Source: Clostridia bacterium (GTDB lineage Bacteria; Bacillota; Clostridia; UBA1381; UBA9506). Taken from it: a stretch of DNA of 64,000 nt. A program made the translations under genes and the position numbers. This document shows, in pieces, positions 54,696-61,966 of this stretch (its first letter is position 1; each line of letters starts with the position of its first letter). The stretch spans positions 1 to 64,000 of the forward strand of contig JAFQAZ010000030.1 in the NCBI GenBank assembly GCA_017416855.1, read 5' to 3'. The notes under the pieces were generated by a model that was given only the letters and a program-made list of their open reading frames with translations, had not been told where the DNA came from and ran no database searches.

Positions 54696-55838
54696 ATGAA
54701 AGCGATTATCAATGGTAACGTTGTGTTGGAAAACGGCATTATCTGGGATGGTATTATTGTTCTTGAAGGAAATAAAATTGTTTCTGCCGGTAAAAAGAAT
54801 GAAGTGTCAGTTCCAGACGGCGCAGAAATAATTGATGCTAAAGGTGCTTATGTGGGGCCGGGTTTCGTGGATATTCATGTTCATGGGGGCAACGGTTATC
54901 AAACCTATGAAAATCCAGTAGAAGCAGCAGACTTTTTTCTGCAGCACGGTACCACATCCTTGTTTGCAACACCATCGTATGGGATGAATTGCGAAAGTTT
55001 TTTACAGGCGTTTGTGGTAACAAAAGAAGCAATGAAAACTGTAAAAAACCTTAAAGGTCTGTATTGTGAAGGTCCTTATACCAATCCGAATTATGGTGCA
55101 GCGGCAGACTTAAATCCTTGGCGGCATCCCATTTGTGAAAAAGAATTTAAAGCATTGGTGGATGCCGGAGGGAAAGATGTAAAGGTTTGGGCTATTGCGC
55201 CGGAGCGGGAAGGGTTATTTCCGTTTTTAGAGTATGCCAGAAAAGTGAACCCTGATGTTATTTTTGCTCTGGGTCACAGCGAGGCGACGCCTATGCAGGT
55301 GCGTGCGTTGGGAAAATATAAGCCGACAATTATGACGCATGCCATGTGTGCCACCGGCAGACAAGCTGTTTTTGCCGGTACCCGTGGATATGGACCGGAT
55401 GAATATTGCTTCCGTGAGCCGGATATGTATGCAGAAGTGATATCGGATTCCTGCGGTATTCATGTGCATAGTGAAATGCAGCAGCTATTATTACATACCA
55501 AAGGCGTGCATCGTGTGATTCTGATTACAGACAGCACCAACAGTGATGAGCCGTCACCGGAAAATTTTGCCCATATTGATGACTTAAATTTTGACCATAA
55601 TGGCGGTCTTTCCGGCAGCAAGCTGACGATGGACATAGCTTGCCGTAATATTATGAGTCACACAAACTGCGGCATTGCACAGGCTTTCTTAATGGCTTCA
55701 ACAAATCCGGCTAAAGCTATGGGAATGGGTGATGAAATCGGTTCTATTGAAACCGGAAAAATTGCTGACCTTGTCTTTGTGGATGATCGGTTCAGAGTGA
55801 AACAAGTTATGCTTGACGGCGAAATTTGTAATTTTTAA
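54696..55838 (+). CDS. N-acetylglucosamine-6-phosphate deacetylase-like amidohydrolase
   Basis: 380 residues from ATG 54696, behind TAAGGAG. Motifs of the NagA branch are present: GFVDIHVHGGNGYQ (metal His pair), YCEGPYTNP with the metal Glu, ALGHSEATP (His), THAMCATGR (His) and ITDSTNSD (catalytic Asp). The usual HLFNAM is replaced by HAMCATG, and the loop around 125-140 differs, so the true substrate may not be GlcNAc-6-P. It probably removes an N- or O-acetyl group from a sugar of this polymer. Member of the promoter C operon. Confidence 0.78.
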   Translation: MKAIINGNVVLENGIIWDGIIVLEGNKIVSAGKKNEVSVPDGAEIIDAKGAYVGPGFVDIHVHGGNGYQTYENPVEAADFFLQHGTTSLFATPSYGMNCESFLQAFVVTKEAMKTVKNLKGLYCEGPYTNPNYGAAADLNPWRHPICEKEFKALVDAGGKDVKVWAIAPEREGLFPFLEYARKVNPDVIFALGHSEATPMQVRALGKYKPTIMTHAMCATGRQAVFAGTRGYGPDEYCFREPDMYAEVISDSCGIHVHSEMQQLLLHTKGVHRVILITDSTNSDEPSPENFAHIDDLNFDHNGGLSGSKLTMDIACRNIMSHTNCGIAQAFLMASTNPAKAMGMGDEIGSIETGKIADLVFVDDRFRVKQVMLDGEICNF

Positions 55839-55855
55839 TATGGGAGCGAAGAAAA

Positions 55856-57220
55856 ATGAGTCAATTTAGTGTTGGTTTTGCAAAAGTAAATGTAAATCCC
55901 CCTTTGGGCATCGGCGTAGCCGGCTATTACGTGCCCCGTTTTGCCAAAGGAATTTTAGATGATTTAGATGTGAGAGTACTGGCATTAACATTAGCAGAAA
56001 AGAAAATTTTGTTAATCAGCGTGCCGGTTTGCGGTGTGGATGACAAATTTATTACTTCCGCTTGCGAAAAAATTCAGCAAAAAACCGGTGTTACAGCAGA
56101 GAATACCTTTATTTCTGCAACTCATACCCATACGGGCGGTTTGTTGTGTCCCACTGAGGCTTTTGAGGCTGATGAAGAGGTTATCCGTACATATGCCGAT
56201 TTTATGGCAGAGCGAGTTGCTGATGCGGCAAAAATTGCATTAGAAGATGCAAAGCCTGCAAAAATGGGCTACATTACCGGTTGGGCACCGGAACGTGTGG
56301 CCTATATCAGACGGTATAAAATGAAGGACGGTTCTACCCTGACCTGTCCGCCTATTAACGACCCCAACATTGACCATCCTATAGGGGAACTTGATCAGAG
56401 AGTGCACGTGCTCCGCTTTGACAGAGAGGGTGGTGCAAGCATTGTGCTGGTGAACTACGGTCTCCACGCCGATACCATTAACGGTGATTTGCTGTCACCG
56501 GACTGGCCGGGTTGGATGTATAAAACCATTGAAAAGGCTCTGGATGGTACTGAATGTATCTTCTTTAACGGTGCTGAGGGTGATGTGGGCAGTACCCATG
56601 TGTTCCCTGAAGGCGGTGATATGAACGATACAGAAATCAGCTTCGATAATGAAATGAAAAGCCCCGGTATGGCTCGGTTTGTTGGTCGTGCCATTGCCGG
56701 AACCGTGCTTCAGGTTTATGATAAAGTGCATTATGTGGATGTGGATAAAATTAACATCATTAAAAAGCTTCTGCCGGTGGCAGCCAATGTGCCGGCGAAA
56801 GAAGATTTGCCCTTGGCTCACAAATATAAAGACCTTCACGATGCAGGCAAAGATGATGAAATCCCCTTCAAGGCTATGCAGCTCACCACGGTTGTGGCAG
56901 AGGCTTTGCGTATGGTTCGTTTGGAAAACGGCCCTGAAGTATTTAATCTTTGCTTAACCGGTGTACAAATCGGTCATGTGGCTATGGTTGGCATTCCAGG
57001 CGAACCCTTTACGGATATTGGCGTGGGCATTAAAGGGGCAGAGGGTTGGAGCATGATTATGCCCTGCGCGCTCACTAATGGCGATGCGGGTTATTTCCCC
57101 ATGCAATCTGCTTATGATGAGGGCGGTTATGAGGCCAGAACCTCACAGTATAAGGCCGGTGTGGCAGAAAAGATTATTGAAGGCGGCAAAGAGTTGTTAG
57201 AGGAGCTATCTTCCATTTAA
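55856..57220 (+). CDS. Neutral/alkaline ceramidase-like hydrolase
   Basis: 454 residues, about the length of the N-terminal catalytic domain of the neutral/alkaline ceramidase family (PF04734). FSVGFAKVNVNPP (start), ISATHTHTGG (zinc His pair, near 90) and FNGAEGDVGSTHVFPEG (near 235) match its conserved blocks. No signal peptide, so it is cytoplasmic, and ceramide is not the likely substrate. Proteins of this type in bacterial sugar loci probably cut amide or ester bonds on carbohydrates. Codon use is closer to the chromosome arms (more G+C) than to the AT-rich regulators of the island. Confidence 0.8.
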   Translation: MSQFSVGFAKVNVNPPLGIGVAGYYVPRFAKGILDDLDVRVLALTLAEKKILLISVPVCGVDDKFITSACEKIQQKTGVTAENTFISATHTHTGGLLCPTEAFEADEEVIRTYADFMAERVADAAKIALEDAKPAKMGYITGWAPERVAYIRRYKMKDGSTLTCPPINDPNIDHPIGELDQRVHVLRFDREGGASIVLVNYGLHADTINGDLLSPDWPGWMYKTIEKALDGTECIFFNGAEGDVGSTHVFPEGGDMNDTEISFDNEMKSPGMARFVGRAIAGTVLQVYDKVHYVDVDKINIIKKLLPVAANVPAKEDLPLAHKYKDLHDAGKDDEIPFKAMQLTTVVAEALRMVRLENGPEVFNLCLTGVQIGHVAMVGIPGEPFTDIGVGIKGAEGWSMIMPCALTNGDAGYFPMQSAYDEGGYEARTSQYKAGVAEKIIEGGKELLEELSSI

Positions 57221-57253
57221 AACATTAAAAAGTATAGTGATGTTGTGAACTAT

Positions 57254-57337
57254 ATGGAAGAAGAAAACAGCTATAAACACCATTTTACAGTAACATTTGA
57301 TGATTATAAAAATTTAGCTGGAACAAAGGCAAATTAA
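57254..57337 (+). pseudogene. Short ORF or gene fragment, 27 codons
   Basis: An open frame from ATG 57254 to TAA 57335 encodes a charged peptide (MEEENSYKHHFTVTFDDYK). The frame continues upstream without a start, suggesting the tail of a lost gene. Not recognised. Confidence 0.25.
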
Positions 57338-57360
57338 ATATTACAGAATGAGGTGTTACA

Positions 57361-57984
57361 ATGAAAATTTTATTTCAGGGAGATTCCATAACGGATATGC
57401 ATCGTTCGAGAGAAAACGACGAAATTTTTGGAATTGGCTATGCATTATTGGTTAAGGCGGCTTTAGGATTGGAAGCACCGGGGGAATACAAGTTTATTAA
57501 TAGAGGAAACGCCGGAAACAGAATCGATGATTTATATTCTCGTATTAAGAAGGATATTATTAATCATAGACCTGATGTTATGAGTATTTTAATAGGTGTT
57601 AATGATGTATGGCATGACTTTTATGATGAACCAAACGGCGTGAGTGCTGAAAGATATTATAAGATTTACGATATACTTATTGAAGAAGTGAAGAGTGCAT
57701 TGCCGAATATTAAGATTATGATTATGGAACCGTTTATTTTAAAAGCAAGTGCTACAGAAGATAATTGGGAATGCTTTAAAGAAGAACTTATAAAACGAGC
57801 GCGGATGGCAAAGAAAATTGCCGAAAAATATGACTTGCCGTTTATTGAATTGCAGGAGGGTTTTGATAGATTAGCAAAGATTATGCCGGCAAACTATTGG
57901 CTTGAAGATGGTGTTCATCCCACGGCAGCAGGGCATGAATACATTAAAAATCAATGGATTAAAACCTTTAAAACAATTCTTTAA
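57361..57984 (+). CDS. SGNH/GDSL hydrolase, carbohydrate esterase-like
   Basis: 207 residues, GAGGTG 5 bases upstream. Block I is FQGDSITD (Ser near 9), block III is IGVNDVWHDF (Asn near 80), and block V is EDGVHPTAAG (Asp and His near 183-186), so the complete Ser-Asp-His triad with the Gly and Asn oxyanion residues is present. No signal peptide. It resembles the small intracellular esterases that remove acetyl groups from xylan or pectin oligosaccharides. It is separated from the ceramidase-like gene by a short fragment, so it may be transcribed separately. Confidence 0.87.
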   Translation: MKILFQGDSITDMHRSRENDEIFGIGYALLVKAALGLEAPGEYKFINRGNAGNRIDDLYSRIKKDIINHRPDVMSILIGVNDVWHDFYDEPNGVSAERYYKIYDILIEEVKSALPNIKIMIMEPFILKASATEDNWECFKEELIKRARMAKKIAEKYDLPFIELQEGFDRLAKIMPANYWLEDGVHPTAAGHEYIKNQWIKTFKTIL

Positions 57985-58011
57985 AGAGCAATAAACAAGT
58001 AGCTGATGCCA

Positions 58012-58241
58012 TGGCAATAATAGATATGTCAGCAGTTGATGGATTGCTTAAGAAAGATACAGACAATCCTTCTATAGGCCTATTACTATGTGAGAGTTAA
58101 AACAATTTAGTGGCAGAATATTCTCTCAGAGATATGTCAAAGCCTATTGACATTAGCGAATATAAAATAACAAATAGTCTGCCAGAAGAACTGGAAAAAC
58201 AGTTACCGTCTGTAAAAGATATTCAAAAAAGAATAAAATAG
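58012..58241 (+). pseudogene. C-terminal remnant of a DUF1016 (YhcG-like PDDEXK) nuclease
   Basis: In one frame the sequence encodes AVDGLLKKDTDNPSIGLLLC, a stop (TAA 58098), then NNLVAEYSLRDMSKPI, ISEYKITNSLPEELEKQLPS and a final stop at 58239. These are the conserved last 75 residues of DUF1016/YhcG-type nuclease proteins, often linked to restriction-modification. The rest of the gene is absent and an in-frame stop interrupts it, so it is dead. It marks an earlier insertion or deletion near the element's right end. Confidence 0.72.
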
Positions 58242-58260
58242 CAGTTTAAAATATATATTG

Positions 58261-58304
58261 AAAACGCCCTTGGATAGAGATATCTCTTCCCAGGGTGTTT
58301 TTTT
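58261..58304 (+). terminator. Terminator downstream of the cargo
   Basis: AAACGCCCTTGG pairs with CCCAGGGTGTTT, with an inner AGAGATATCTCT stem, and is followed by seven T. It closes the cargo region before the recombinase unit. Confidence 0.72.
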
Positions 58305-58953
58305 GTCTTGGAAATAATAAAATTTACTTGACTATCATTGTAATCAGAGACAACATAACAAAAATTGCCGTAGCTGTCATTACGGTCAATAAAGCAGAAT
58401 TTTAATAGATTATAAATAAGCTGAAGATACAAGGAATAAAAAGAAATTTTTGGGAAACAAAAAGGAAACAAAAAAGTGACAAAAGTATACTGAAATTACC
58501 CTAAAAAGAAACTGTTCAGGGGTTGAAAGGAAATTTTGAACATGTTATAATGGTAGTATGAAAAATTGTATATAGCATTTACGGAAGCTTATCACTATGG
58601 TGATCGGGTTTCTTTTTTATTGTATAAAGAATAAGAAAATTTAATATTGCTTTTTGAGAAGCTTATCGTTTTGACGGTCAGCTTCTTATTTTATTATGTA
58701 GGAAATTATTACTTTTAAGTTGTAATTTCCGCAATAACAAGAAAATTTACCTTATAAAAAAGGTGAGCAAAGCGAGCATTTAATTGACGAAGTCAATTTT
58801 GTTCTATTCAAAACTATGAAAGGAGGTGAGAGGTATGAAGACATTCATATTAAAAGGAAGCTAAATGTTTCCCCAATATAAGATGTAATAAACATCCTGT
58901 CCCTGTTCATATTACTGTAATAGCATAATCCACTAAAAAGGAGGCTGACGGTT
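58305..58953 (+). promoter_or_regulatory. Long leader upstream of the recombinase unit
   Basis: A promoter with TTGAAA (58523-58528), a 17-bp spacer and TATAAT (58546-58551) precedes three hairpins: 58584-58618 followed by six T, 58656-58693 with a similar GAAGCTTATC start, and 58701-58730 (GGAAATTA/TAATTTCC). A further hairpin AATTGAC/GTCAATT lies at about 58781-58797. A ribosome site AAGGAGGTGAG (58822-58832) precedes a 9-codon ORF (58836-58865, MKTFILKGS). Nested terminators plus a tiny ORF suggest attenuation control. No longer gene is present. Confidence 0.55.
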
Positions 58954-59091
58954 ATGGACAAAAAGACAACTCAACAAGATTATACAAAGAACATTTTTAA
59001 AAATGGCGATGCTCCTGATAAGCGTCAGCTCTCCCAAAAGTGGGTTGAACTGATTAACAGACAGGAGAAAGCCAAGACTGCAAAAAGGTAG
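58954..59091 (+). CDS. Small basic protein of 45 aa upstream of the recombinase
   Basis: AAAAAGGAGG lies 9 bases before the ATG, and the frame ends at TAG 59089, 67 bp before the recombinase start. The peptide is highly charged (start MDKKTTQQDYTKNIF, end KAKTAKR) with one amphipathic helix around QLSQKWVELINRQEK. It is not recognised. Small basic proteins encoded next to large serine recombinases can be directionality factors that turn the enzyme towards excision. That role is inference from position and charge only. Confidence 0.6.
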   Translation: MDKKTTQQDYTKNIFKNGDAPDKRQLSQKWVELINRQEKAKTAKR

Positions 59092-59117
59092 ACATGAAGA
59101 GTATTTTATGGTATAAT
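59089..59117 (+). promoter_or_regulatory. Recombinase promoter, extended -10
   Basis: TAGACA (59089-59094), a 17-bp spacer and TATAAT (59112-59117) with TGG before it. It is a vegetative sigma-A-type promoter. I see no sigma-E or sigma-K type boxes here. Confidence 0.7.
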
Positions 59118-59158
59118 ATATATGCAGCGGTTTGTTCTGTCAAAAAGGAGAGATGACA

Positions 59159-60715
59159 ATGGCAAAAGTAGCAATTTATTGCCGCTTATCTGAAGAAGAC
59201 AAGGACAAACTGAACAAAACTGACGATTCTAACAGCATTCAGAATCAGAAGTCAATGCTTTTGCAGTATGCAATGAAACAGGAATGGGAAGTTTATAACA
59301 TTTACAGCGACGATGACTATGCCGGCGCTGACAGAAGGAGACCTGAATTCAACCGATTGCTCCAGGACGCCGAAGATGGAAAATTTGATATTGTGCTTTG
59401 TAAGACACAGTCACGATTCACTCGTGAACTTGAGCTTGTTGAAAAGTACATACATGGATTGTTCCCGCTTTGGGGTGTCAGGTTTGTTGGGTTGGTAGAT
59501 AATGCCGATACTGACAATAAGGGCAATAAAAAAGCAAGACAGATAAACGGTCTTGTTAATGAATGGTATCTTGAGGATATGTCGGAAAGTATCAAAAGCT
59601 CACTCACCATCAGACGACAGAATGGTCACCATATCGGAGCATTTGCCCTTTACGGGTATATGAAGGATCCTGACGAGAAAGGGCATCTCATCATTGACGA
59701 GGAAGCAGCAGAGGTTGTACGTGATGTATTCAGGATGTTTGCACAGGGGATGGGTAAAACTGCCATAGCCAAAAGGCTCAATGACAGAGGAATTCCAAAC
59801 CCTACCGAATACAAAAGACGTAAAGGACTCAGGTATAAGCAACCGCCTTCCAAAAATAGCACACTCTGGAAATACTCCGCTATATCGGATATGTTGATTA
59901 ATGAAATCTACATAGGCAATATGGTTCAGGGTAAATATGGCAGTGTTTCTTTTAAAACAAAAGAAAATAAGCCGCGCCCTAAAGACCAGTGGTACATAGT
60001 TGAAGGAACTCATGAACCGATTATCGAGCGTGAACTCTGGGACAGTGTGCAGATAATGGTGAAAAATCGTACCAAACCTTTTATTACGGGAGAACTCGGC
60101 ATATTTGCAGGTAAGGTACGTTGTGCCTGTTGTGGTTATACGATGCGTTCTTCCAAGAGTCGTGGAGAGCATCATCTGCAGTGTGCTACAAAGTATGTTG
60201 CAAAGGAAGCTTGCGAGGGAGCGTTCATTTCTGTAAAGAGGCTTGAAAGCATCGTGATTGATGAACTGAATCGTATGACGAGAGAATTTCTCGACAAGGA
60301 TGAAGTAGAACAGAAAATTGAGTTTGCCAAGAACCTGAAAGACCAGGTAAAAAAACTCAAAGCCGAGGTTGAAAAGTATAAGAAACTTCTCAGCAATGCA
60401 TCCCATGCGATTTCTGAATGCTATGTTGACAAGGCAAATGGCGAAATTGATATTGAAGAATACAATATAATCGTCAAGAACCTGAAGGCAGACAAGGCAA
60501 AATACGTTAAGGTTATAGAAGAAAACGAAAAGCTGATTGAAGAATTAAACAAACGTATTCTTGCCGGAGATAATCGTCGCGAATTGATCGAGCAGTATGT
60601 AGATATAGAAGAGCTTGATCGTGAAACAGTCGAGATTATGATCGACCATATTGTTGTCGGAAGACGTATTCCGGGAACAAAAAATTACCCTGTTGAAATC
60701 TACTGGAACTTCTGA
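59159..60715 (+). CDS. Large serine recombinase of the element
   Basis: 518 residues from ATG 59159, 8 bases after AAGGAG; ATG 59153 is too close. The resolvase catalytic domain (1-150) has VAIYCRLSEED, with the nucleophilic Ser in CRLS (residue 10), and the downstream Arg residues in SRFTREL. The recombinase domain (about 170-290, GHHIGAFALYGYMKDP, WKYSAISDMLINEIYIGNM) is followed by a zinc ribbon (CACCGYTM, then C-ATKY-KEAC, about 325-365) and a coiled coil (about 385-470). It cuts short att cores and joins them without copying DNA. It lies 135 bp from the right junction in cotJC and is the only integrase seen, so it probably inserted, and can excise, the 46-kb element. Confidence 0.92.
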   Translation: MAKVAIYCRLSEEDKDKLNKTDDSNSIQNQKSMLLQYAMKQEWEVYNIYSDDDYAGADRRRPEFNRLLQDAEDGKFDIVLCKTQSRFTRELELVEKYIHGLFPLWGVRFVGLVDNADTDNKGNKKARQINGLVNEWYLEDMSESIKSSLTIRRQNGHHIGAFALYGYMKDPDEKGHLIIDEEAAEVVRDVFRMFAQGMGKTAIAKRLNDRGIPNPTEYKRRKGLRYKQPPSKNSTLWKYSAISDMLINEIYIGNMVQGKYGSVSFKTKENKPRPKDQWYIVEGTHEPIIERELWDSVQIMVKNRTKPFITGELGIFAGKVRCACCGYTMRSSKSRGEHHLQCATKYVAKEACEGAFISVKRLESIVIDELNRMTREFLDKDEVEQKIEFAKNLKDQVKKLKAEVEKYKKLLSNASHAISECYVDKANGEIDIEEYNIIVKNLKADKAKYVKVIEENEKLIEELNKRILAGDNRRELIEQYVDIEELDRETVEIMIDHIVVGRRIPGTKNYPVEIYWNF

Positions 60716-60838
60716 GGCAAGACCAAAATTGCCGGTTTTTGCCTCATGTTGTTCTTACAGGTAGCAGGGTCAAAGAGACAAGAGCAACAATTTTACACGC
60801 TAAAAACCGCATAAAATAAGGGTTTTCGGCACTTCGGT

Positions 60839-61276
60839 TTACTCATGTTGTGCATACGAAATCGTGGCATCTGCTGCTAAGTCTTCTACTAGGTCTGCGA
60901 TGGGGTCACCTTTTACGGCAAAACTCATAGAAGTAAATGCCTGACCACCGGCTGAAACTGGCCATACACCTTTGGCGTGGTCTACATAATAAAGAGCCAG
61001 CGGGCTGTTTTCGATTTCGGAAGTGGTAGCATTCTTTGTCAACTGATGTACTAAAGTTGCTACCATTTCGAGGTGGGCGAGCTCTTCCGTGCCGATGTCT
61101 GTTAAAATTGCTTTTGCCACATCATCGTCCATAGAATAACGCTGAGACAGATACCGCATGGAAGCGCCCATTTCGCCATCTGGTCCACCATATTGGCTGA
61201 TAATGAAGTTAGCAAGTTTAGGGTTTGGTCGTTTTATATTGATAGGGAATTGTAACTTTTTTTCATATTGCCACAT
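60839..61276 (-). pseudogene. cotJC: Spore coat protein CotJC, N-terminal part (split gene)
   Basis: 145 codons from ATG 61276, behind AAAGGAGG. Residues 1-142 are CotJC: MWQYEKKLQFPINIKRPNPK, QYGGPDGEMGASMRYLSQRY and TEELAHLEMVATL with the first ExxH metal motif, then EDLAADATISYA. After Ala142 the frame runs into element DNA, adding only QHE before a stop. CotJC is a ferritin-like manganese-catalase relative of about 190-205 residues; the missing helix with EIVH lies at 14224-14418. As it stands the product lacks half of its metal site. Excision at GCAC would restore 205 residues. It is third in the cotJ operon, 15 bp after cotJB. Confidence 0.93.
60850..60853. other. Right junction (att core) of the element
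   Basis: GTGC on the plus strand, identical to 14415-14418. In the cotJC sense the codon GCA (Ala142) and the next C are shared by both halves. Right of it is cotJC N-terminal code; left of it is element DNA. The 12-mer GTTGTGCATACG spans it. Confidence 0.75.
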
Positions 61277-61291
61277 AATAACGGTCCTCCT

Positions 61292-61552
61292 TTAATTTTC
61301 CCAGGGCCATGGACTTTTAATCCATTCCCATTCGGTTTTAGACGTTACCTCTGCATTGGTTAAAGGACCGAAATTCTCTTTGTAGAATTTGCGAAGTTCT
61401 TTTAACTCTGCGGTTATCTCGCGGTATTTTGCCAGTGCTTTTTGGTTGTCGGGATGAGTATCCAAAAATAGCACCAGTTCGTTTTGTGTAAAAGAAAGCG
61501 CCATAATTTGTTTTAAAACGCGGTCTTTGTTTCTGTCATAACCTGTTAGCAT
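61292..61552 (-). CDS. cotJB: Spore coat protein CotJB
   Basis: 86 residues from ATG 61552, 6 bases after AAGGAGG; ATG 61555 gives one extra Met but is closer. Helical protein with LKQIMALSFTQNELVLFLDTHP and a C-terminal WEWIKSPWPWEN, the hallmark ending of CotJB. It is incorporated into the inner spore coat or near-cortex layers together with CotJA and CotJC. It lies between cotJA and cotJC with gaps of about 15 bp, so all three are one message. Confidence 0.93.
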   Translation of the reverse strand: MLTGYDRNKDRVLKQIMALSFTQNELVLFLDTHPDNQKALAKYREITAELKELRKFYKENFGPLTNAEVTSKTEWEWIKSPWPWEN

Positions 61553-61566
61553 CATGTTCCTCCTTC

Positions 61567-61728
61567 TTAACCGACCTTGGGGCCGTACACCGATATAGGC
61601 AAATCAAGTTCTACAAAGAGAGTACCTCTTTCTAAAGCCTCTTCCGGTGAATAGTGTTCGCTAAATTTCTGTACCGGCACATAAGCGTAGCCGGTACGCT
61701 CATATAATGGATAACGTTCTTCTGTCAT
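61567..61728 (-). CDS. cotJA: Spore coat-associated protein CotJA
   Basis: 53 residues from ATG 61728, 7 bases after AAAGGAT; the frame is open to an ATG at 61776, but that overlaps a sporulation-like -10 box. Motifs YVPVQKFSEHYSPEEALERGTLF (quoted in part: SPEEALERGTLF) and the short Pro-rich end are those of CotJA. It is somewhat shorter than the 70-80 residues common in Bacillus. It needs CotJC for assembly in known cases, so the split of cotJC should affect it. Confidence 0.85.
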   Translation of the reverse strand: MTEERYPLYERTGYAYVPVQKFSEHYSPEEALERGTLFVELDLPISVYGPKVG

Positions 61729-61774
61729 ATATTTCATCCTTTCTGAATTGATAATAGTGGGTCTTTCTATTTTC

Positions 61775-61799
61775 ATACTATGTAAAAAAAGTGAAAATG
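61775..61799 (-). promoter_or_regulatory. Sporulation-type promoter of the cotJ operon (candidate)
   Basis: On the minus strand CATAGTAT (plus 61775-61782) fits the -10 of mother-cell sigma-E (CATACANT) and sigma-K (CATANNNTA) promoters. An AC lies 16 bp upstream of it, as in sigma-K sites. It is 46 bp before the chosen cotJA start. Assignment by motif only. Confidence 0.45.
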
Positions 61800-61839
61800 T
61801 GCGTTATTATGGCGAAAAAAGGTTTTTTTGCTGTTGTTC

Positions 61840-61868
61840 TTGACAAAAAAATGCCCATGTGCTACAAT
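61840..61868 (+). promoter_or_regulatory. Promoter of the glycerol-3-phosphate dehydrogenase operon
   Basis: TTGACA (61840-61845), a 17-bp spacer and TACAAT (61863-61868) with an extended -10 TG. Transcription would start near 61875 and run into a leader terminator. Confidence 0.82.
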
Positions 61869-61891
61869 GTAGTTGATGCATTGATTTGGAG

Positions 61892-61936
61892 ACGCGTCAG
61901 AACAACACATGTGTGTTGTTTTGGCGCGTTTTTTTT
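61892..61936 (+). terminator. Leader terminator (attenuator) before the GlpO-type gene
   Basis: An 18-bp stem, from ACGCG (61892) with CGCGT (ending 61929), is followed by eight T, within the 5' leader. In Bacillus the glpD leader has a terminator bypassed by the antiterminator GlpP when glycerol-3-phosphate is present. The same logic probably applies here. Confidence 0.78.
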
Positions 61937-61966
61937 ATTTGTTTTTTTAGAAAGAAGGATGGAATT

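Larger units (their letters stand above)
14419..60853. mobile_element. 46.4-kb integrated element interrupting cotJC
   Basis: The ends are defined by the two halves of cotJC and their common GCAC core (14415-14418 and 60850-60853, 46,435 bp apart). A large serine recombinase is encoded 135 bp from the right end. The left 5 kb hold a mobile-element replication-type module (DUF6017 initiator-like, a wHTH protein, an AlbA_2 protein and two unknowns). The middle is a carbohydrate-utilisation island. No relaxase, VirD4, VirB4 or phage structural gene was found. It resembles a decayed or mobilisable ICE, or a skin-like sporulation element. Excision would regenerate cotJC exactly. Confidence 0.85.

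Noticed and set aside
55856-57220. True ceramidase
   Set aside because: There is no signal peptide and the genes around it act on sugars; only family resemblance is claimed.
59600-60406. 268-codon minus-strand ORF
   Set aside because: It is the antisense of the serine recombinase, whose domains are unmistakable on the plus strand.
61886-61966. N-terminal extension of the GlpO-like protein
   Set aside because: It would translate the leader terminator; the real start at 61967 opens directly with the FAD-binding strand.
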